Source: an uncultured Methanoregula sp. (GTDB lineage: Archaea > Halobacteriota > Methanomicrobia > Methanomicrobiales > Methanospirillaceae). Taken from it: a stretch of 64,000 nucleotides of DNA. The notes below the pieces were generated by a model. It did no database searches, had not been told where the DNA came from, and saw only the letters and a program-made list of their open reading frames with translations. How positions within the stretch are numbered: the first letter of the stretch is position 1; each line of letters begins with the position of its first letter. Location of the stretch: NCBI RefSeq assembly GCF_963667735.1, contig NZ_OY763919.1, positions 310,001 through 374,000 on the forward strand, in the 5' to 3' direction. This document shows positions 22,766-31,962 of the stretch, in pieces. The position numbers were made by a program, and so were the translations under genes.

Positions 22766-23587
22766 ATGGCTTTTACGCTGACCTTCCGGTTGCGGGTCTA
22801 TCTCACGATTCTTGCCATTATTCTCACGTGTGGGATGATCGGCCTGATGGTGACCGAGAACTTCCCACCCCTCGATGCATTCTACTTCCTCATCGTGACG
22901 ATCGCAACCGTGGGGTACGGGGACATTCACCCCATAACTCCTGCCGGCAAGCTTCTCGTGATCGCAATCATCATCACGGGCGTTGGGTGTTTTGTCGGCG
23001 TGGTGGCAAATACCATTGAGAACATGATCGATGAGCGCGAACGAAAGGTTCGTCTTGAAAAACTGAACATGATCATCGGCGTTTTCTTCTCGGAAGTGGG
23101 ATCGAAACTCCTCAGAAAATTCAGTGCCCGTGATCCTTCTATCCAGGAGATCCGGTCCGCACTCCTCGTCTCTTCTGCCTGGTCAGATACCGATTTTTCC
23201 CGGGCCTACAAAGCACTGGACAAACATGTCTGCAGCCTTGACAGCAGAGAAGTTCCTCTGGAAGAACTGCATGCATTTCTTGCACATCATAAGGGTTTCA
23301 TGCTCTCCCTTCTTGAAAATCCCCAGCTCATAGAGCACGATCGTTTCACCCCACTCCTCCAGGCACTCTTTCACCTGACCGAGGAACTGCTGGCCCGGGA
23401 GACCCTGACCGGGCTTCCCGAAACGGATTATGCCCATCTCTCCGGGGACATCAACCGGGTCTATGGCATGCTCTGCACGGAATGGCTCGCGTATATGAAA
23501 TACCTCAAACATAATTACCCGTACCTCTTCTCGCTTGCCATGCGGACCAACCCGTTCGATGCACAGGCATCGCCGGTTGTCCGGTAA
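22766..23587 (+). CDS. Two-helix potassium channel with novel cytoplasmic domain
   Basis: Ion channel of the KcsA/MthK pore type. Helix 1 spans about residues 9-30, the pore loop carries the selectivity filter TVGYGD (about residues 50-55) and helix 2 spans about 64-88. Instead of an RCK domain, the remaining 185 residues are helical, with no Rossmann GxGxxG motif, and include a long amphipathic part from ENMIDERERKVRLEKL onward. The regulator of gating is therefore not apparent. K+ selectivity is a family inference. Confidence 0.88.
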   Translation: MAFTLTFRLRVYLTILAIILTCGMIGLMVTENFPPLDAFYFLIVTIATVGYGDIHPITPAGKLLVIAIIITGVGCFVGVVANTIENMIDERERKVRLEKLNMIIGVFFSEVGSKLLRKFSARDPSIQEIRSALLVSSAWSDTDFSRAYKALDKHVCSLDSREVPLEELHAFLAHHKGFMLSLLENPQLIEHDRFTPLLQALFHLTEELLARETLTGLPETDYAHLSGDINRVYGMLCTEWLAYMKYLKHNYPYLFSLAMRTNPFDAQASPVVR

Positions 23588-23694
23588 TTTTTCTCCCTGT
23601 ACCGGCTTCCAGGGTCGAGGGCCTGACAAGATGGGGTTAAAAAAAACGGTTCCGTGGCAGAAATTTAAAAAAAATTGCGGCTCGATATCGGAGC

Positions 23695-25446
23695 TTACGC
23701 CATCATGGCATATGCCAGGATGGAGAGGAGGAACGCAAGCAGGATCATTGCAAGCGAGAGCGGGGCAACAAAGACGAGCATGGCGTTCACGGTGCTTGCC
23801 AGCTGGGCGATCCGGTTGGACCCGAAGACCACGATGTGTTCGCACTGGGCGGTTGCTGCCCCGGCTTCTGCCGGTGCCAGGTCATCGATGGCTTCCCGCA
23901 CGCTCTGCATGACGTGGGGCAGGAACTCCTTGACCCCGACGTGCATTCCCACGGGGTTCTTGCCGGTGATGGTGTTGACGACATGCGAATCGGTTGTCAT
24001 CACTTCGGCGTGATCGACAATGGTCAGGATCTCTTCAAGAAGGATCTCCCGGACACCGGCTGCCATATTGTTCCCGTCGATGAGGATGTACGCGGTCTTC
24101 TGGCCGTCGACTTCGGTCACCAGGGTCTGGATCCCGAGATCGCCGAATCCCTCATCGCGGCCGTACGGGACAGTGTGATGCGCTACCCCGATCCTGAACG
24201 GGTGGAGCGGGGCCGAGAGGCAGGCGTTCATCCCGTCCAGGCAGGCCCGCTGGTACTCGGTGGCAGTCAGGGTTGCAAGGAGCACCGGCGATGAGAGATC
24301 CGTCATGCAGTTGTGGCCATCGACAATCGCCACGTGGGGGAACCAGCGGTGGCCTTCGGCCATGATGGTCATCCCGATCGAGAAGTCCAGGTCTTCGGTC
24401 CGGTGGGGGGAGCGGGTGGTCACGACAAGAACCGAATCGCCAAAGCGCTGGTAGAGCACCTGGACGGTCCCGACCGAGATGCGGCCGGATCTTCCGGCAC
24501 CGGATGAGTACACTACATCGTTCCGTGACTTCTGCAGCGCATCGATCACTTTTTTTATCTCACTCTCCGAGACCAGGTTGAAGTCGTGCGTTGCGCAGCC
24601 GTGGGCAACGAGCGTCTCGTCTTCAAAGCTGTCGTGCAGGACCTTGGGGAGGTTGCCGCCGCCGATCTCGCCCATCGGCCCCGGGTGGAGGTTCGGGACC
24701 GTGAAGATGACCGGCAACTTGTCCTGTCTTTTGAAGAAGAAACTCACCTGGGGAACAAAGATCTCCTCGCCTATCTCGCGGAAGAAGTCCTCCATTCCCT
24801 TGGACCCGTCGGTCATGTGGGCTATGAACGCATTGACAAACGCAAGTCCCCGTATTTTGAACGCCCGCTGCAGGGGCCGCTCGATCATCCAGACAAGGAT
24901 TGCAAACCCGAGACCGAAGACCAGCTGGAGGAGGAGAGCAAAGATCCCGAACGCCACAAAGCCGAACGTTGTCGAGAACATGAGCATCCCGGCCAGGATC
25001 CCTGGGCCGCTCTGGGTGAACGCCGGCAGGATCATCCGGGGAAGGCGGTAATCGGAGATCGCGACCAGGACAAACAGGCGAAGGCCGAAGATGAACCCGA
25101 GCGATATCGCATAGAAGAGCGGGAGGTACCGGACGGAGAAGAGGAGAGAGCCAAGGGTTATGATCACCGCAAAGATCGTGCAGGAGAGGGCAAGAAGCGC
25201 GGACCGGTTCCAGGTCATGGTCTTCCCGCCAAGCTCGATTATGGGTTTGGTCAGGACAAGGGCTGCAACCGCCGGCAGCGTGAACGCAAGGGTTCCGGAG
25301 AACGGGAGATATACCCAGGCCCGGGCGCTCGCGGCATCGATGAACAGGCCTAAAAGCACGATGATGAAGAGAGAACGCTGCCACGAGGGGGCCGTGAAGA
25401 TGTACTTGGTGAGCTGGCCCAGCTTGACATCGCTTCCCTGCGCCAT
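23695..25446 (-). CDS. DUF2070 family membrane protein
   Basis: Archaeal DUF2070 protein, 583 residues. Six to seven helices occupy the first 190 residues, a large soluble domain follows (about 200-545) and a final hydrophobic hairpin lies at 548-580. The soluble part holds conserved polar motifs such as NLHPGPMGEIGGGNLP, GCATHDFN, DGHNCM and GDNNMA-like IDGNNMAAG, which suggest a metal-dependent active site related to ceramidase or peptidase families, though no activity is known. It overlaps the end of the adjoining ligase gene by one base, so the genes are coupled. Confidence 0.9.
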   Translation of the reverse strand: MAQGSDVKLGQLTKYIFTAPSWQRSLFIIVLLGLFIDAASARAWVYLPFSGTLAFTLPAVAALVLTKPIIELGGKTMTWNRSALLALSCTIFAVIITLGSLLFSVRYLPLFYAISLGFIFGLRLFVLVAISDYRLPRMILPAFTQSGPGILAGMLMFSTTFGFVAFGIFALLLQLVFGLGFAILVWMIERPLQRAFKIRGLAFVNAFIAHMTDGSKGMEDFFREIGEEIFVPQVSFFFKRQDKLPVIFTVPNLHPGPMGEIGGGNLPKVLHDSFEDETLVAHGCATHDFNLVSESEIKKVIDALQKSRNDVVYSSGAGRSGRISVGTVQVLYQRFGDSVLVVTTRSPHRTEDLDFSIGMTIMAEGHRWFPHVAIVDGHNCMTDLSSPVLLATLTATEYQRACLDGMNACLSAPLHPFRIGVAHHTVPYGRDEGFGDLGIQTLVTEVDGQKTAYILIDGNNMAAGVREILLEEILTIVDHAEVMTTDSHVVNTITGKNPVGMHVGVKEFLPHVMQSVREAIDDLAPAEAGAATAQCEHIVVFGSNRIAQLASTVNAMLVFVAPLSLAMILLAFLLSILAYAMMA

Positions 25447-26102
25447 CAGGCAAATCCTCCGAGAACGAGTTCGTGCCGGCCAACCGCTGACCGGACTTCC
25501 GAGGTTGTATACGTTACCGGCCGGGAATAGAAGGGTGCATTGAGCGTGAGGCTCTCGTATTCGCCACCCTCGCCGGCAATATTGATCCGGTAGGATGCTG
25601 CCACTTTTTCCAGACGGGCGATGAGGGCAGCATCGAACCGGGCGCCAAGGTAACTTTCATCAAGACCTTCGGCGGCGGTGACGACGATCCGGGCATCGAG
25701 CCGGTCGGCAACCTCCCGGACAAGGGAGACGGTACCCATGTGCCAGAGGGGGGTGAAGAGCCTAAGACCCAGCCGGTTGCAGATGGTTTTGACCCGTTCG
25801 GCCTGGTACACGGAAGCGACCGCGCCTGCGATCACTCCCTCGATATCGAGCGCTGCAAGGCCTGCTTCAAGGTCGGCGAGTTCCTCTTCTTTTCGCCCGT
25901 GGGTTGCGATCTCCACGTACTCCATACCGGCAACGCGGGCGATGACGGGTACCGCATCGAGGTTTGCCGAGTGGAACATGTAGGAATCGGGATTCTTTGG
26001 CCGGGCAGTCACCAGGTACCGCACGTCCTTTCCCGAGTCCAGTGCTTTCTGGCAGGAAAGGATCGAATCTTTTCCCCCGGATGTGAGTGATGCCCAGCTC
26101 AT
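25446..26102 (-). CDS. Diphthine--ammonia ligase-like ATP pyrophosphatase (Dph6 family)
   Basis: PP-loop ATPase of the Dph6/MJ0570 family, which in eukaryotes amidates diphthine on elongation factor 2. The PP-loop SGGKDSILS lies right at the N-terminus; other family motifs are GEGGEYESL, GLRLFTPLWHM and GAVASVYQAERV. The length of 218 residues fits archaeal homologues. ATG 26102 is chosen because it places the PP-loop at residues 7-12; an in-frame upstream start adds 12 Arg-rich residues. Archaeal EF2 diphthamide is the likely target. Confidence 0.9.
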   Translation of the reverse strand: MSWASLTSGGKDSILSCQKALDSGKDVRYLVTARPKNPDSYMFHSANLDAVPVIARVAGMEYVEIATHGRKEEELADLEAGLAALDIEGVIAGAVASVYQAERVKTICNRLGLRLFTPLWHMGTVSLVREVADRLDARIVVTAAEGLDESYLGARFDAALIARLEKVAASYRINIAGEGGEYESLTLNAPFYSRPVTYTTSEVRSAVGRHELVLGGFA

Positions 26103-26115
26103 CTGTCGTCTCCTC

Positions 26116-27006
26116 CTAAGGTCTTGCCAGCTCGCCAAAATGCTGGCGGTACCGCCCGGTCATCTGCTCCCAGGTCGGCAAGTGGGTCTGGCATCCGACA
26201 TGTTCGACCACGAACGATGCAGTCACGGTCCCGATCTTGCAGCTGGTGAGCGGGGAGTAGCCGTTGACATAAGCCGTGAGAAAGCCCGCACGGTACGAGT
26301 CGCCGGCTCCTGTCGGGTCGGCAAGCATTACCGGGACAACCGGAATGAAATGCTCTTTTCCTCCGGTATACAGGGTGCTCCCGTCCCCGCTCATCGTGAA
26401 GATCGCCATCTTCACTCTCGACACAATCGAATCGCGGGATGTGCCAAGCGTCCGGCACATGTGCTCGATCTCGTGCTGGTTGGCAAAGAGGATGTCAATG
26501 TTGTCGAGGAGGGTCTCGAGCTGCTCTTTTGTGTACCAGAAGACATCCTGGCCCGGGTCGAACGAGGCAAACTCGCTCTTCTCCGCAACCCGGCAGTTGA
26601 ACTCCGGGTCTGCCGTTGCCATGTGGACAAAGGGAAGGGCCGGGGGCTCGGCCGTTGCAAATGCCTTCGAAGCGCCCCATTCAAAGAACGTCATCTGGGC
26701 CCCGGCTTCGTCCGTGAACATGAACGCCGTGGGGGTGTGGGCTTCGGGGACGACAAAGAACTGCTGGGAGACGCCCAGCTTCTTCATCCAGGCATCGTAG
26801 TCGCTGCCATAAAAATCCCCGCCAACGCAGGAGTGAAGCGTGGTATTCCCGCCAAGGGTTGCTATGCCCGCGGCAATGTTTGCAGCCCCGCCGCCGTAAT
26901 AGATCTGCCGGTCCGTGATGTGGGTCGAGCAGTTCTTCTCGGGCAGGTGCGCAACCTTGGAGATATGGTCGATGGCCGTATGCCCGACAACATGGATCAT
27001 GCTCAT
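26116..27006 (-). CDS. PfkB-family carbohydrate/nucleoside kinase
   Basis: Ribokinase-fold kinase, 296 residues. The N-terminal [16 protein letters not shown] and the catalytic anion-hole motif [14 protein letters not shown] are diagnostic. Archaeal members phosphorylate adenosine, ribose-1-phosphate-like sugars or nucleosides; the substrate is not decidable. The ATG at 27006 overlaps the stop of the DUF555 gene (ATGA), which fixes the start. It lies in a run with the Dph6-like ligase 13 bases downstream. Confidence 0.92.
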   Translation of the reverse strand: MSMIHVVGHTAIDHISKVAHLPEKNCSTHITDRQIYYGGGAANIAAGIATLGGNTTLHSCVGGDFYGSDYDAWMKKLGVSQQFFVVPEAHTPTAFMFTDEAGAQMTFFEWGASKAFATAEPPALPFVHMATADPEFNCRVAEKSEFASFDPGQDVFWYTKEQLETLLDNIDILFANQHEIEHMCRTLGTSRDSIVSRVKMAIFTMSGDGSTLYTGGKEHFIPVVPVMLADPTGAGDSYRAGFLTAYVNGYSPLTSCKIGTVTASFVVEHVGCQTHLPTWEQMTGRYRQHFGELARP

Positions 27007-27344
27007 ACCTGTTCCTGCACATCCAGTATTTTCAAGGGGATGTCCCGCAGCGCTTTCCCGATAACGGATTTTGCAATCCGGCCTGCATGTTCGGCCGATT
27101 CTCCCCGGAAGACTTTCATCTCGAGAACGAGACCCACAAGAGCGGTGTCGGCAACGACAATGGCGCTGGAGAGTTCCTTCTCGCAATAGGGGCAGGCAAG
27201 CATGCCCGCTTCCACTTCAACGTATTTTGCAGCCGGGTTCAGGCGTTTGCCTGCCTCGCTGATGGCGATCCCGATGGCGTCATCCAAGGATTTGACATCC
27301 TTGATGAGCCAGGCCGATTCCAGTGTAACGGTATAATCCGGCAT
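27003..27344 (-). CDS. DUF555 / UPF0212 protein
   Basis: Small archaeal protein of the DUF555 family, 113 residues. It shows the family pattern: N-terminal Tyr-Thr-Val-Thr-Leu-Glu strand, then the zinc-type knuckle CPYCEKE with adjoining [21 protein letters not shown]. Its stop overlaps the PfkB kinase start, so both are translationally coupled. Function unknown. MPDYTV at 27344 is the natural start; the frame runs further upstream. Confidence 0.88.
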   Translation of the reverse strand: MPDYTVTLESAWLIKDVKSLDDAIGIAISEAGKRLNPAAKYVEVEAGMLACPYCEKELSSAIVVADTALVGLVLEMKVFRGESAEHAGRIAKSVIGKALRDIPLKILDVQEQV

Positions 27345-27354
27345 AATTGTCTCC

Positions 27355-27882
27355 TCACCACTCTTCGCGGTGCACATGTTCTCCTGTCGGCATCCGTTCC
27401 GTCAGGCTGGTCTTTACATCGCCCTTTCCCGCTGCAAGCAGTGCAATCGGGCGGACGTGCTGCGGAAGGCCGAGGATCTCCCGGACCTCGTCCTCGTCAA
27501 ATGCCCCGGTCCAGCACGTGTGAATCTTTCGTGCATGGGCGGCAAGCATCATGTACGTGCAGGCGATCGTCGCGTCCTCCACTGCATAGAGAATTCCCCG
27601 CTCGCCATAGCGCGACATCGAGCGGACATAGTTGGCACAGACCACAAAGACGGTTGCAGATCGTTCCAGGTGCACCTGGCCGAACGCCGCCTCAGCAAGC
27701 GCAAGCCGGCTCTCCTCGTCCGTGACAACGACAACATCCCAGGCTTCCAGGTTGCCGGCGCTCGGCGCAGTGCTTGCGCAGGACAGGATAAAGTCGGTCT
27801 CTTCCTTGGTCAGCGGCTCGTCCCCGTACTCTCGGACCGAAGTACGGCTGGAGAGGAAGCCGGAGAAATCAGAGGAGTCCAT
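27355..27882 (-). CDS. Nitroreductase family protein
   Basis: FMN-dependent nitroreductase-fold protein, 175 residues. Visible motifs are the FMN-phosphate contact [13 protein letters not shown], the [15 protein letters not shown] stretch and [18 protein letters not shown] at the C-terminal arm. It probably uses NAD(P)H or reduced F420 to reduce an unknown acceptor. The gene starts inside the end of the helical-protein gene (14-base overlap) and ends 10 bases before DUF555. Confidence 0.9.
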   Translation of the reverse strand: MDSSDFSGFLSSRTSVREYGDEPLTKEETDFILSCASTAPSAGNLEAWDVVVVTDEESRLALAEAAFGQVHLERSATVFVVCANYVRSMSRYGERGILYAVEDATIACTYMMLAAHARKIHTCWTGAFDEDEVREILGLPQHVRPIALLAAGKGDVKTSLTERMPTGEHVHREEW

Positions 27883-28225
27883 GTTCCGTGAGTACCTGCC
27901 AGGCTTCCTGTGCAGGGGTAGTGGATGCACTGATGGCTGCAGCAATTTTTTCCGAGGCCGCCTCAGGCTTGTCGGCCTCGACAAGAGAGATGGCGCTGTT
28001 GAGGGAGTTTATCGCTTTCTGGAACTCCTGGTGCCCGGTATCCCGGAGCGCGAACTGGAGCTCGGTCCTGACCGATTCCATCATCAGGAGAAGCATCCGT
28101 CTCCCGCCAGGGCGCTCCTCCTTGGCAAAGCCGGTCAGGGCTATACTCAGCTGGGAGGCCATGATCAGTCCGGACTTGGCCCGCTCGCCGAACTGGTAGT
28201 TCTTTACTGCAGTTGGAAGATCCAT
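27869..28225 (-). CDS. Conserved helical protein (118 aa)
   Basis: I do not recognise a named family. The 118 residues form four to five helices with low-complexity Ala-rich C-terminal part (ASEKIAAAISASTTPAQEAW). The gene opens the minus-strand cluster and its start at 28225 has GGTGAG right upstream; an ATG at 28234 is the alternative. Its end overlaps the nitroreductase start. Confidence 0.72.
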   Translation of the reverse strand: MDLPTAVKNYQFGERAKSGLIMASQLSIALTGFAKEERPGGRRMLLLMMESVRTELQFALRDTGHQEFQKAINSLNSAISLVEADKPEAASEKIAAAISASTTPAQEAWQVLTEHGLL

Positions 28226-28365
28226 ACTCACCATGGTTGTTTGAAATAAAATATAGTTATGATACAATATCAGCAATCACGAAAAAACTGCACATGGTTG
28301 TGCGAAAAACCAGTGGGGGGCGGGTGAACCCCTTAACCCGTCACAGGCTGTACTTGATTATGGAA

Positions 28366-28686
28366 TTACCGGGAGGACTTTGCCTTTGCACCGAGAGCAG
28401 AGACTTTTGCCCGCTTCATGCGCCGGCGGATCATCGGGTTTGCCGTTGACTCGTTCATGCCGGATCCACCGGACCGGTCGCCGCCGCGCCTGCCGCCACG
28501 CCGTCCGCCACCGCGCTGTCCGCCCATGGCTTCTGCCATCTGGTCGACCTGCTTGACGTTCGCGCCTGCCTTGAACCGCTGGTTCGGGCCCGGAGTCTTT
28601 CCTTCGCCTTCTTTCTTCGGCACGAGCCGGATCTGTCCTTTCACGCCTTTAACCTGTGCCCAGAGGGTTGTACCTGTTTTACCCAT
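28366..28686 (-). CDS. Small RGG-rich basic protein, probably DUF5350
   Basis: A 106-residue basic protein conserved in methanogens (I believe DUF5350). The N-terminus MGKTGTTLWAQVKGVKGQI is followed by a Gly/Arg tract with several RGG units (GGGRRGGRRGGDRSGG) and a basic tail. RGG tracts usually bind RNA, and the protein is probably an RNA- or ribosome-associated factor; this is inference from composition. It starts at ATG 28686. It is a single gene between the kinase cluster and gatE. Confidence 0.75.
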   Translation of the reverse strand: MGKTGTTLWAQVKGVKGQIRLVPKKEGEGKTPGPNQRFKAGANVKQVDQMAEAMGGQRGGGRRGGRRGGDRSGGSGMNESTANPMIRRRMKRAKVSALGAKAKSSR

Positions 28687-28772
28687 AATTAAACTCCTTA
28701 TGTAATTCTGCTGCCCCACTCATAAATGTTCGCGCTGCCCGGTCCCGAACCGGCCGGGGGATCGGATCGCGG

Positions 28773-30629
28773 TTATGGTTTTTTTCCGGCAGCTGCGGAT
28801 TCAATCTCTTTTCTTAGGATCTCGCTGACCACTTTGCCATCAACCGATCCCCGCACTTCGGCCATGACAACGCCCATGAGGGGGCCGAGAGCGGCTTTTC
28901 CTTTCTCGGCAACAAAGTCCGACCGGTCGGAAATGATCTTCCGGACAATGGTCTCGAGTTCGGCCCGGGAAACGGAAGGCCCGAGTTTTGCAAGCGCGGC
29001 CTCGACTGTGCTTCCTTCTGCAATGCTCCGGATAAGATCCGGCACTGCCTCTTTTGCTGCTTTCCCGGATTCAACCGCGTGCCAGATGGCAAGATACGCA
29101 TCGTCGGAAACCAGCCGGACCTCAACGCCTTCCCGTCGCAGCTCGGTTACCGTCGAGAGCAGGGTGAAGGCGGCAAGCTTCGGCTTGATCCCTTCTTTCT
29201 GCGCCCGGTCGAAGAGGGGAAGCTTCTCGGATCCTGCCAGTTGCAGTGCGTAATTCTTCTCGATCCCGTACTCGCGGGAGAAACGCTCAGCCTTTGCCGT
29301 GAGCAGCTCCGGAACGGTAACCGCCGACCAGCGATCGTCCCCGATGAGCACCGGCAGCACGTCCGTCTCCGGGTACATGCGGGCTGCGCCCGGCAGCGGC
29401 CGCATGTACGCGGTGCTTCCGGTTTCGAGCATCTTTCTCGTCTCTTCCGGAACCGGTTTATCCGAGAGAGCAATGCCAGCCCGGGTGAGCACCTGCAGGA
29501 TCGCACACGTAGCCTGCTTCTCGTTTGCGCCGGCAACGAGGATGACACAATCTGCATCTCCGGCGTTCATATGGGATCGCAGCATGACAACTTCTTCAGC
29601 AGTTACGCCATAGGCCGGCAGCTCGTCCGTGTGGAAGATGCCCCCGACCCCGCACTTCTTGGCATAATCGGACATCTCGCTCCCGAGCCTGCGCTCGGGC
29701 TGGATCTCCCGGCCCACAAGCCCGGCAAACCCTTTGATGGTTACGGCATGGATCTTCTTTGCTTTCTTCAGGACCGCAGATTTGGTCTCTTTGAAAAGTG
29801 CGGTGATGTCCTGTCCGGCTGCACCGGCAATGGTTGCACCCCGGGCCCGGAGCTCGTCGCGGACAAAAAGAAGGTTCTGCTGCCGCTGTACCTCGCGCCG
29901 GACCACTTCTGCAATGAGATCGAGTTCCTGCACGCCTTTTATCTCGACCCGGGCGCCCGAGGCAATCGAGATATTGACATCCTGCCGGATCGTCCCGATC
30001 CCGCGCTTGACTTTCCCGGTGGAGCGGAGCACCATGCCGATATATTCTGCAACCGACTGCACCTCTTCGGGAGTGTGCATACAGGGCGAGGTGGTGATCT
30101 CGACGAGCGGGATCCCGAGCCGGTCAAGGCTGAAGACCTCGTCTTTTACCCGCTGTGCCGCCTCTTCCTCAAGGCAGATGGTCTCGATCTCCCCGCCGTT
30201 TGGCAGTCTGCCGTTGAAGGCAACGAGCGCAGTCCTCTGGAACCCGCTCGTGTTCGAGCCGTCGATGACAAGCTTGCGCATGATGTGCAGCTGCGGGACC
30301 GGTATCATCGAGAACATCTTCGCAATCGTGAGGCAGACATCAAGTGCCTCGTTGTTCAGGGGAGCCGGTGGCTCCTCGTCGTTCTCGACAAGGCAGGTCG
30401 TGTCGTAGGTGTAATACAGGAATTTCCGGTTGTTCTTCATCTCTTCCTTTGCAGCCCGGTCGATCTCCCCCATCTCGCTGACCGTTGCCCGGAGGTACCG
30501 GAAGAATTCCCCGTCATGCTCCTGCACTTCCCGAAGCATTGTCGGGCAGTTGCAGAAAAGTTTCCTCTGCGTATCCAGCTGCTGGTGGATCTCGATGCCG
30601 GCCACAAGGCCGAGCGCCTTATAATCCAT
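28773..30629 (-). CDS. gatE: Glutamyl-tRNA(Gln) amidotransferase subunit E
   Basis: Archaea-specific GatE, 618 residues, normal length. It binds Glu-tRNA(Gln), activates the glutamate with ATP and receives ammonia from GatD. The N-terminal motif GLVAGIEIHQQLDTQRKLFCNCP and the GatB/E-type Yqey tail (from about residue 480) are clear. The AspRS-like insert occupies the middle. Its start overlaps the end of gatD by 11 bases, so the complex is made from one message. The substrate tRNA-Gln(UUG) is at 21924-21996. Confidence 0.96.
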   Translation of the reverse strand: MDYKALGLVAGIEIHQQLDTQRKLFCNCPTMLREVQEHDGEFFRYLRATVSEMGEIDRAAKEEMKNNRKFLYYTYDTTCLVENDEEPPAPLNNEALDVCLTIAKMFSMIPVPQLHIMRKLVIDGSNTSGFQRTALVAFNGRLPNGGEIETICLEEEAAQRVKDEVFSLDRLGIPLVEITTSPCMHTPEEVQSVAEYIGMVLRSTGKVKRGIGTIRQDVNISIASGARVEIKGVQELDLIAEVVRREVQRQQNLLFVRDELRARGATIAGAAGQDITALFKETKSAVLKKAKKIHAVTIKGFAGLVGREIQPERRLGSEMSDYAKKCGVGGIFHTDELPAYGVTAEEVVMLRSHMNAGDADCVILVAGANEKQATCAILQVLTRAGIALSDKPVPEETRKMLETGSTAYMRPLPGAARMYPETDVLPVLIGDDRWSAVTVPELLTAKAERFSREYGIEKNYALQLAGSEKLPLFDRAQKEGIKPKLAAFTLLSTVTELRREGVEVRLVSDDAYLAIWHAVESGKAAKEAVPDLIRSIAEGSTVEAALAKLGPSVSRAELETIVRKIISDRSDFVAEKGKAALGPLMGVVMAEVRGSVDGKVVSEILRKEIESAAAGKKP

Positions 30630-31962
30630 GGGCGCTCCTCCGCGTGCATTCCCCTTTGAGATCTTCCTGCATCAGGACGGCTGCCTTCTTTTTGTCCTTC
30701 TCGTTTGCAAGCACCCACATCAGCTTGACAAGCGCAGCCTCGGGAAGCATGTCGCCACCTTCGATCACTCCGGCAGCGAGCAGGTCGCGCCCGGTATCGT
30801 ACACCCGGTCGCAGACCCGGCCGTGCATACACTGCGATGTCATAACAATGAGAGTGCCCGAATCGGCAAGGTGTTTCAGCTGCGGGATGAGCGCCGTGCT
30901 GGTATGCCCGAGACCGGTCCCGGCAATGACAAGACCGGCATAACCTTCGTAGGCTTTCAGGAGTTCCGGTGCCATGCCCGGGTAGAATTGTACAAGGGCG
31001 CAGTGCGGCTCGATCTTGTCGCGGAGTGCAAGTTTTCGCGTCCCGCGCCGGACTGCACCGGGTGCGAGTGTCACTTCCCGTGACGGATAGGCAACCGTTC
31101 CGATGGGATCCATGCCGAGACTCCGGAATGCATCGCGCCGGGAGGTGTGCATCTTGCGCACCCGGGTGCCCCGGTGGATGGCGCAGCAGTCATCGTTCGT
31201 GGTCGCGTGCATCACAACGGCAACTTCACCAAGATCGCTCGTTGCTGCTGCCGCAGCGCAGGCCGCGTTCATCGCATTGTCGCTTGAGGGACGGTCGGCC
31301 GAGCGCTGGGACCCGACAAAGACTATGGGGACGGGGGTGTCGATCATGAAACTGAGCGCTGCTGCGCTGTAGGCCATGGTGTCGGTACCGTGGGTGACGA
31401 TGATACCCTGCGCACCGCCTTTGATCTCATCAGATACCGCCCGGGCCAGATCCTGCCAGATCGCAGGAGTCATGTTCTCGGAGAGGATGGTTGCAAGGGG
31501 GATGGTGCGGTAATTGGCGATCTCTGCAAGTTCGGGAATCGCGGTCAGGATGTCGCTGGCATCGAACTGGCTCGTGACCGAGCCGGTCCGGTAATCGATC
31601 CGGCTCGCGATCGTTCCGCCGGTCGAGACGATGGCCAGGTTCGGGAGGCTCTTGTTCTGGGTCACGTCAGTTTTCTTTACCGCTGACGGAGGGCTCCGGG
31701 TAACCAGGGAGCAGGCTGCCGGGCTCACCCCGACATTGTAGCCGGAATCCAGCTTGACAACCGCCATACCGTCCCGCTCGGTGATATAAACGCCGTTCCT
31801 CTTCTTCCCGCCGTAATCGCAGTATATGATATCTCCTGAAACAAATGTTGATGTTATGCTATCCGCCTCCGGGCTTTGGTTATGAGATTGGTCCGGGCTT
31901 TTCCCAGGTTTTCCAGTGTTTTGCAGGTAAGGGCGGAGTCCGCTTTCAGTCTCCTCCCACAC
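30619..31962 (-). CDS. gatD: Glutamyl-tRNA(Gln) amidotransferase subunit D
   Basis: Glutaminase subunit with an L-asparaginase fold. Catalytic Thr region STGGTIASRIDY, second motif VTHGTDTMAYSAAAL and the Lys/Asp catalytic pocket further on are intact. Residues before these form the small N-terminal domain that opens GDIIYCDYGGKK. The only standard start that keeps this domain is a GTG at 31962, 108 bases inside argH. Alternatively translation starts at a non-standard ATA at 31857 behind GGAGGCG. No ATG occurs until residue about 65. Confidence in identity is high, in the start low. Confidence 0.92.
   Translation of the reverse strand: MWEETESGLRPYLQNTGKPGKSPDQSHNQSPEADSITSTFVSGDIIYCDYGGKKRNGVYITERDGMAVVKLDSGYNVGVSPAACSLVTRSPPSAVKKTDVTQNKSLPNLAIVSTGGTIASRIDYRTGSVTSQFDASDILTAIPELAEIANYRTIPLATILSENMTPAIWQDLARAVSDEIKGGAQGIIVTHGTDTMAYSAAALSFMIDTPVPIVFVGSQRSADRPSSDNAMNAACAAAAATSDLGEVAVVMHATTNDDCCAIHRGTRVRKMHTSRRDAFRSLGMDPIGTVAYPSREVTLAPGAVRRGTRKLALRDKIEPHCALVQFYPGMAPELLKAYEGYAGLVIAGTGLGHTSTALIPQLKHLADSGTLIVMTSQCMHGRVCDRVYDTGRDLLAAGVIEGGDMLPEAALVKLMWVLANEKDKKKAAVLMQEDLKGECTRRSAHGL

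Noticed and set aside
29079..30659. 526-codon open frame antisense to gatE
   Set aside because: Translation has no family features and gatE is a certain gene; high-GC third-position shadow.
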